From the NCBI GenBank assembly GCA_023101885.1, contig JALPQD010000088.1, positions 2,577,501-2,641,500 on the forward strand: a stretch of 64,000 nucleotides of DNA. The letters are read 5' to 3'. Under the pieces are notes generated by a model, which made no database searches, was not told the origin of the DNA, and was given only the letters and a program-made list of their open reading frames with translations. Below are positions 58,512-64,000 of the stretch, piece after piece. Source of the stretch: Typhlomys cinereus (lineage: Eukaryota; Chordata; Mammalia; Rodentia; Platacanthomyidae). Positions within the stretch are counted from its first letter, which is position 1; the number at the start of each line of letters is the position of its first letter. The position numbers and the translations under genes are program-made.

Positions 58512-58514
58512 TTC
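58454..58514. repeat. (TATC)n(TGTC)n microsatellite
   Basis: Pure tetranucleotide runs of about 60 bp, probably the SINE tail. Confidence 0.97.
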
Positions 58515-58519
58515 TAATG

Positions 58520-59650
58520 AATATTTATTATATACACATATAAATATACATGTTATTTTAAAGATATGAGTTTTAGACTCTAATCTGGTCTATGAACACT
58601 GACTCTGATTCTTACTATTAGAAATATTACATTTGTTTTCTACCCTAAGATTTCCAACTGTGGAACGGGTTGAGAATACTTCCAACTTTCAGAGTTTCAA
58701 TGAAGGAATGGAAATACAACATCCCCTGGCACGTAGCATATATCCATAGCATCACATCAAAGGCAGGAGAAGGCATTGAATTGTACTCAGGCTATGGTGG
58801 GAAAAAAAAAAAAAGAAAAAAAAAGAAAAGACAACATAAAGAATTCAAACTGGATAATAGGCTTTGATTTAATTTGTAAGAGGTAGCCTTGTACTGGGAT
58901 ATTTTTCTGCCTATTCAGCTCCACCAACTTGATGTTTTCTTTTCATGTAATAAGATCAACACGGTCCAACACTCATTTCTATGTTCTAAATTGATGTACT
59001 CCCTGGAACTTCAGGATGCTGATAGATGTCACCCTCTCACAAGCACAAAGAAGGGTCCTTCACCAGGACTCAGAATGTACACAGTGTCCTTTATTATACA
59101 ATTCTCAGAATTTGCTTATAGGTATATATAGACACTGAATTCTCTGAAAGGAAGATGGATAACAGTTCTAATTGAATTGACCAAAAAGCCCTTTTGATAC
59201 AGAACTCCCATAGTGAGAGTTGCACAGTATGTGCTTGGCAAGCAATGCTCTGATTACTGTTTCTGGTATGGCAGCCTTGTCTGTCAGATAGCACTATGAA
59301 ATTCCAGGGAAGAACCACCTCTGTTGTATCCCCCAGGGGCTCTAGCACAGTGCAGGCAAAGGAAGCTCAGTGAATGTGTGCCAACTCATGAAAAATTATT
59401 ACAATCCATTAGCATATATTTTCTACTTTGGGAGTGCCTGCTTTTGTGCTTCATTTAATTTTAGACACTAGAAAAAAAAAAAATATATTATCTATAATCC
59501 CTAACCTAAAGGATGTATAATTCAATAAAAAGTGAATATATACATAAAGGCAATATTGATCACCTGCTACTGTAATGACATGTCAACAGGGTCTTGGAGT
59601 GACATCAAGAAGGGAACAAAAGGTCACAGAGATATTCAGTTGGTAAGTTG
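58520..59650. other. Unassigned sequence
   Basis: No gene or named repeat. A-rich runs at 58801-58830 and 59471-59483. Confidence 0.4.
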
Positions 59651-59654
59651 CTTG

Positions 59655-60395
59655 CTGTGTGTTACAGTCACTCTGCATTGTTGCTGATAAATTCATGACC
59701 AGATGGCTTAAGGAAACAAGAGGTTTTATCTTGACTTAAAAATTGTCACAGTTGGGCTGGAGAGGTGGCTCAGGGGTTAAGCCTCCGCCTTGTAGGCGGA
59801 AAGTCCTGAGTTTGGATCCCAGATCCCACGTATAGATGCCAGGCGGAAGCGGGGGCGGCCTGCGCTTCTGGTCCTGGTAGGGCGGAGCCAGTGAATCCCA
59901 GGGCAGAAGGAGGTGGAGGCGGCCATGATGGTTCACGAATTCGTCCGTGGTTCTACACACACACAGACACAGACACACACACACGCATGTGCACATACAC
60001 ACACACATGCGCACAGTTGAATAAATAATAATAAAAAAATTAAAAAAAAATTGTCACAGTTATTGGTGCAGCTTGGCAGAAATCATACCAACACCAGGAA
60101 CAGAGGGAACTAGCCCCACAATATTCACAGGACTGCTGAGAGAGGCAAACCCCACTTGCCAGACAGCATATCTGCCAAGTAAATCCACAAAATACCAACT
60201 TCCTTAACCATCCCCCTCCATCTTACTCACCTGGCCAGAAACTAGTCCCATCCACCATGGTCTGAGTCTTCACCATCAATTAGATAATCTCCTACAAGCT
60301 TGCGTAGTGCTAACTCAACTAATTCTTTGTAACTATTTCCAGAGCTGTAAACTTCAATTGTCAAGTTAAAACCTGCATCCAACTATGAGACTATG
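59655..60395 (-). mobile_element. MaLR-type LTR (family A) split by a young SINE
   Basis: LTR 59660-59753 and 60062-60390, TGTTACAG to CTATGAGA. Flanks CTGTG (59655-59659) and CTATG (60391-60395) differ at one base. Confidence 0.82.
59738..60061 (+). mobile_element. Young B2-superfamily SINE with target duplication
   Basis: Body about 59754-60045. AAAAATTGTCACAGTT is present at 59738-59753 and 60046-60061. A-box-like TGGCTCAGGGG is at 59766-59776, hairpin CCGCC/GGCGG at 59785-59799, and B-box-like GAGTTTGGATCC at 59808-59819. It has a GC-rich body, a CA tail and an A-rich end. Sister of the copy at 3392-3615. Confidence 0.95.
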
Positions 60396-60397
60396 AA

Positions 60398-60560
60398 AGT
60401 ATGAGGACCTAAGTTTGATACCCCCACATAAAAAAGCCAGTACATGCTTCTAATCTCTGTGCTGGAGAGACAGAGACAGGAGAATTTCTCAGAACCACCC
60501 ACTGGGTGTTAGCCTCACATATGTATTGAACTCTGCTAACAGCTTCTATTTAAAAAAAAA
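60398..60560 (+). mobile_element. B3-like SINE fragment
   Basis: 'tgaggacctaagtttgatac' and 'cttctaatctctgtgctggag' resemble the middle of B3. It ends in an A run at 60550-60564. Confidence 0.45.
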
Positions 60561-60599
60561 AAAAAGCAAAATGTTTGCTGTATGAGGTTAATCTCTGAT

Positions 60600-60603
<4 letters not shown>

Positions 60604-60652
<49 letters not shown>

Positions 60653-60710
60653 GAGAGAGAGACAGAGAGAGGGAGAGGGAGAGGGAGAGAGAGAAAGAGA
60701 GACATGCAAA
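60604..60710. repeat. (CA)n followed by (GA)n/(GGGAGA)n
   Basis: About 23 CA units (60602-60648), then GA-rich purine text to about 60700. Confidence 0.97.
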
Positions 60711-60714
60711 CAGA

Positions 60715-63685
60715 AATACATATGCAATAAGTAAATATATGTTTAAAACTTAGCATGTCCCATGAGAAATCTCTAGGGTTTGTGCTTAAAATGAGCATGG
60801 AGCTGCAGTGTGATGGACAAGGCAGGTGAGGGAGGCAGGGCACAGATTGTGGAGTGTCTTGTGTGGCATGTTTAAAAGTTTTAGCACAGTCGACAACAGA
60901 TTCAAGTGTCTTGGAAAATGTCCAGAAGGCTATTTCAAGAAAGGGAATGACAGAACCCGGAAGCTACATACTCCTGTCATATTCCCACCTTGAGAATGCT
61001 GCTAGCAACAGAATATGACATCTGTTCATCCTCCTCATTGAGTTTTCTACTAAGAGGCAAATCCTTATAATCTTAGTGGGATGGCATACATTCCACTGTG
61101 TCCATACAGTTGTCATTTTCCCACTCTAAGTAACTGTCTTTCAGAATAACAGTGTCCCTACAGTATGAAAAATGATTAATTAATGTTTTGACTATTAAAA
61201 AAGATTAAACAAAAGCCTTTGGAAACTTGTAAATGATAATATGATTAGAAGTAGATCTTGTTTGGAACTCTCAGGATATCTGAAGAAGGGATTAAGTCAA
61301 CAGCATCCACAGAGATGTTTCAGGTTTATGGTTTTAAAAATCATTCCTTGATTTGAGCGTGTTCAAAGAAGACACTGCAATTGAAGCATTTTGTGTAATC
61401 TAAGAAGAAGATTACAATTCTAGTTTGTAACACCAGAAATTAATGAAATTGTTCTTTGGGGAGAATTTTATAGTTTAAACATGCTCAAAATTACATGTGA
61501 TCCTAAGGAATCTTCCAGAACAAACCCCAGAGTTAAACCACTCACTTGATAATGACTTGAGATAGGTCTCTTGGCCTTGAGGTATACCACCATCCTGTTC
61601 TGTCTCTTCCCAGAATCTCAGTGACTATCAGCCCTCCTTGTTTTACAACACTTCATTACCTTGAGTGCAATGGGTGGCTCAGATTCTCTGGAGGCCTTTC
61701 CAAAGTCACACACTTTCATTGAGAATATTCAACTCCCTATACAACAGACACTGCACTAAAGAAAACCATGCTATCCCAGATTCAAAAAGACTGCATCCAT
61801 TCCAACTATATGTGTGATGCCATGACAGTAGTTGGTTTTTCTGGTGCAGAGAAGGGAGAGAGAGCGTCCTTGTTGAGGATGTCAGGAAGACAAGAGGCAA
61901 AGCCTTCTAACCCAACCAAACAGCAAAACTGAAAAGGATCTGGATGTTCCCAGAGAAGGTAAGCAAAGAAAGGTTTAAACCTCCCAATAAACCTTTCCCT
62001 AGAGTTCTATCTTGAGATCCTCATGGGAGGCAACCCCACAGGCAAGTAGAAGAAACTCTAAACACCTAGGAAACTAACTCTGGCAGCCTCCTGCTGTCTT
62101 TTGGAGCTTCAGCAGGAGGCAGCCAGCCTTCCACCGGTCACATAAATACAGGGCACTTCTCAGTTCTGCTAGTGAAAGTATCTAGATCCAGCAACCCAGG
62201 GTCACCAGGTTCCTAAGTTTAGTTTAACAGAGAGACTTAAAAAGGAACGTGTCCTTTAGGTGGCACAAGCATTTGTACGTGGGATTCATGGGGGCTTCAC
62301 TTAGACCCCACCGTCTAAAGTGTTAGAGTTACACCATTAGTGAATGCTGCCCCGTGCACACTACAGATGCCTCTGTGGTATATGGCATATGCATTCTCGA
62401 ATGTCCTCAAGTTTTGCAAATTAGCCAAAGAAACAATAAAGTTACATTGAGTGGGAATTTAGGACAAACCATGCACAACTCTGTAGCTGCAACATTGAAG
62501 ATAAGAATAACCGAAACCTTGGAAAATAGTTGAACGATCTAATAAGGCAGCTCAACAATGCTAGAGAATGTCCCAAGGAACCAGAAAAATATCCCACCAT
62601 GAGTGAGCGGTATCCTCCTTGTAGATCTAGGACAATGGGGATGGGGCTACAGCCATACACAGGAGGACCACTGATTGCCCAGGGCTGGGAGTAATGCAAC
62701 TGCTTTGGGGAAGAACACCTGGGTACAGATGTGCCTGCTGCATTTCTTTACAGAGGGCTATGAAAGCTTCTCCCTGGCTTAAAGGCCCTATTGAGGTTTT
62801 CATTCTTTCCTACCAAAGCTTATCATCCTTTCTCTAATCCAGGGTTTGCATTCTTGGGCATTGGGTTAAGGCAAGAGTTGCTACCTGATGTAATACTTTG
62901 CTTGCCATCAGAGATGTGCCTGGGTAGAACTGGGAATGGAGATCAGGAAGTCGTTACCAAACCATAGGACATAAGCACCATAACAGGCTCTGACATTCCC
63001 TTTGGGTAGAGTTGGTTTGAGGCAGATAGGGACAGATGTGGGTGTGGCCTGATGGGGGGTAGGGTTATGACATTAGAATGTCTCCTGTGAGGCTAAGTAC
63101 AGGCTGAATTCTGACAACGAAATTTTCCACGCCTTCCAATTCATTGAGAGTGGAGGTTTGGCACAATGTTACCAGACGGAAGCAATGAGAATATCAAGTC
63201 ATTTCATGGCACAAAAGAAAACAGAAAACTTAGAAGAGGAACAGCAACTCTATATATAATGCTGTCAAAAGATCAAGTCACAGGATATCCCTGAACAGGG
63301 CAATGTGGAAAATACCATTTTTGCTTGACAAGAGCAATCACAGCAGAAGGTCAGAGATAGAGTGAACTGAGCAGAGAAGGTCATGGGTAAGAGCAGAGAC
63401 TTGAGACCCGGGATCTGTCTGTGAAGACTCCGTGAGCCTCACAGTCTCTGTGGAAACTGCTCAGTGCAGTTACATTGCATCGCAGTTGCAGACTGTATAG
63501 CTAAGCAAAGGGATACAGACATGTTTCCATCGCTAGTACTTTATAAAGAATTTTAAGTTTAATGCAATGTTTATGCCATGAAATATTTTGATTTTGATTT
63601 TCCCCAACTGTTTACAAATGCAAAAAGCCATCCTCGACTTTGAGGTGACTCAAAAATAGATACTAGAGCAGATTTGGGTTAAAGG
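60715..63685. other. Unassigned sequence
   Basis: The largest stretch in which I can name nothing (3 kb). Open frames up to 85 codons have no features. It may be unique or hold old unrecognised repeats. Confidence 0.4.
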
Positions 63686-63689
63686 CCAT

Positions 63690-64000
63690 TGTTATAGCTA
63701 CTCTGCATATGACTGATAAATCCATAACAAAACAGTTCAAAGAAGCAAGGGGTTTAATTCTGGCATACACGTGTCTGGTTGTAGTTCCTTGCCCAGCTTG
63801 ACAGGAGAGTCCATGCCAACACCAAGGACTGAGAAAACCAACCACAACATATGCACTTGTACGCTAAGAGATGTGCAGTCTAAGTGTCACTGTGGTTCAT
63901 GGCACACGCATTCTGAACATCCTCAAATTACTTGCCAGACCAGCATGTCTGCTCAAATATACAGAAGGATGCCACTATTCTCAACCAGTTCCCTCCATCT
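63690..64000 (-). mobile_element. MaLR-type LTR (family A), cut by the window end
   Basis: Starts TGTTATAGCTAC and follows the family through 'aggggtttaattctgg' and 'cttgccagaccagcatgtctg'. It contains an inserted stretch of about 45 bp near 63880-63925. The right end lies outside. Confidence 0.85.

Noticed and set aside
58454..58514. Regular short repeats that could suggest a CRISPR-like array
   Set aside because: It is a pure tetranucleotide microsatellite with no spacers, in a mammalian genome.
59754..59830. tRNA-like gene with A and B boxes
   Set aside because: It is the head of a SINE, repeated at many sites and followed by the SINE body. No complete cloverleaf is expected.
1..64000. 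A previously undescribed coded system (defence, toxin or biosynthetic cluster)
   Set aside because: No host gene cluster exists here. All sizeable frames are L1 remnants, LTR-element remnants or simple-repeat artefacts.

Overview
This window is gene-poor rodent DNA made almost entirely of nested transposable elements. I found no intact host protein-coding gene and no bacterial-type system, CRISPR array, rRNA or free-standing tRNA gene. Rodent origin is supported by B1 (7SL-derived), B4 (ID-B1 composite) and B2-superfamily SINEs, by L1 elements with the rodent 3' UTR polypurine tract and a monomeric 5' UTR, and by many MaLR-type solo LTRs. The main SINE is a B2-superfamily element with a distinctive GC-rich body that does not match mouse or rat B2 as I know them. 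This suggests another myodont rodent, possibly Dipodoidea (jerboas, jumping mice), but that is inference.

Layout. 1-8292: a MaLR-type retroelement (internal region plus 3' LTR) interrupted by a near full-length minus-strand L1 (about 760-7647). The L1 itself carries a young SINE in ORF2 and appears to have carried a 3' transduced segment. 8293-29255: mostly unique AT-rich DNA with old L1 pieces, SINEs and solo LTRs. 29256-33136: a solo LTR split by a 3.4 kb 5'-truncated L1, with target-site duplications readable at both nesting levels. 36422-37498: an LTR split by an ERV LTR plus partial internal sequence. 46000-47740: one old L1 fragment cut by a B4 SINE, a solo LTR and a SINE. 50862-55560: LTR-rich block with a diverged inverted repeat (about 52380-53232 versus 54119-54640), one arm of which is split by a solo LTR, followed by a retroviral-type LTR with TATA and AATAAA signals. 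59655-60395: an LTR split by a young SINE. 63690 to the end: another LTR cut off by the window.

How the parts relate. The open frames of any size belong to L1 ORF1/ORF2 (all broken) or come from simple repeats. The solo-LTR family has at least ten recognisable copies, several with TG...CA ends and exact 5-bp duplications. The readable information here is insertion history: which element landed in which, and which duplications are still exact.
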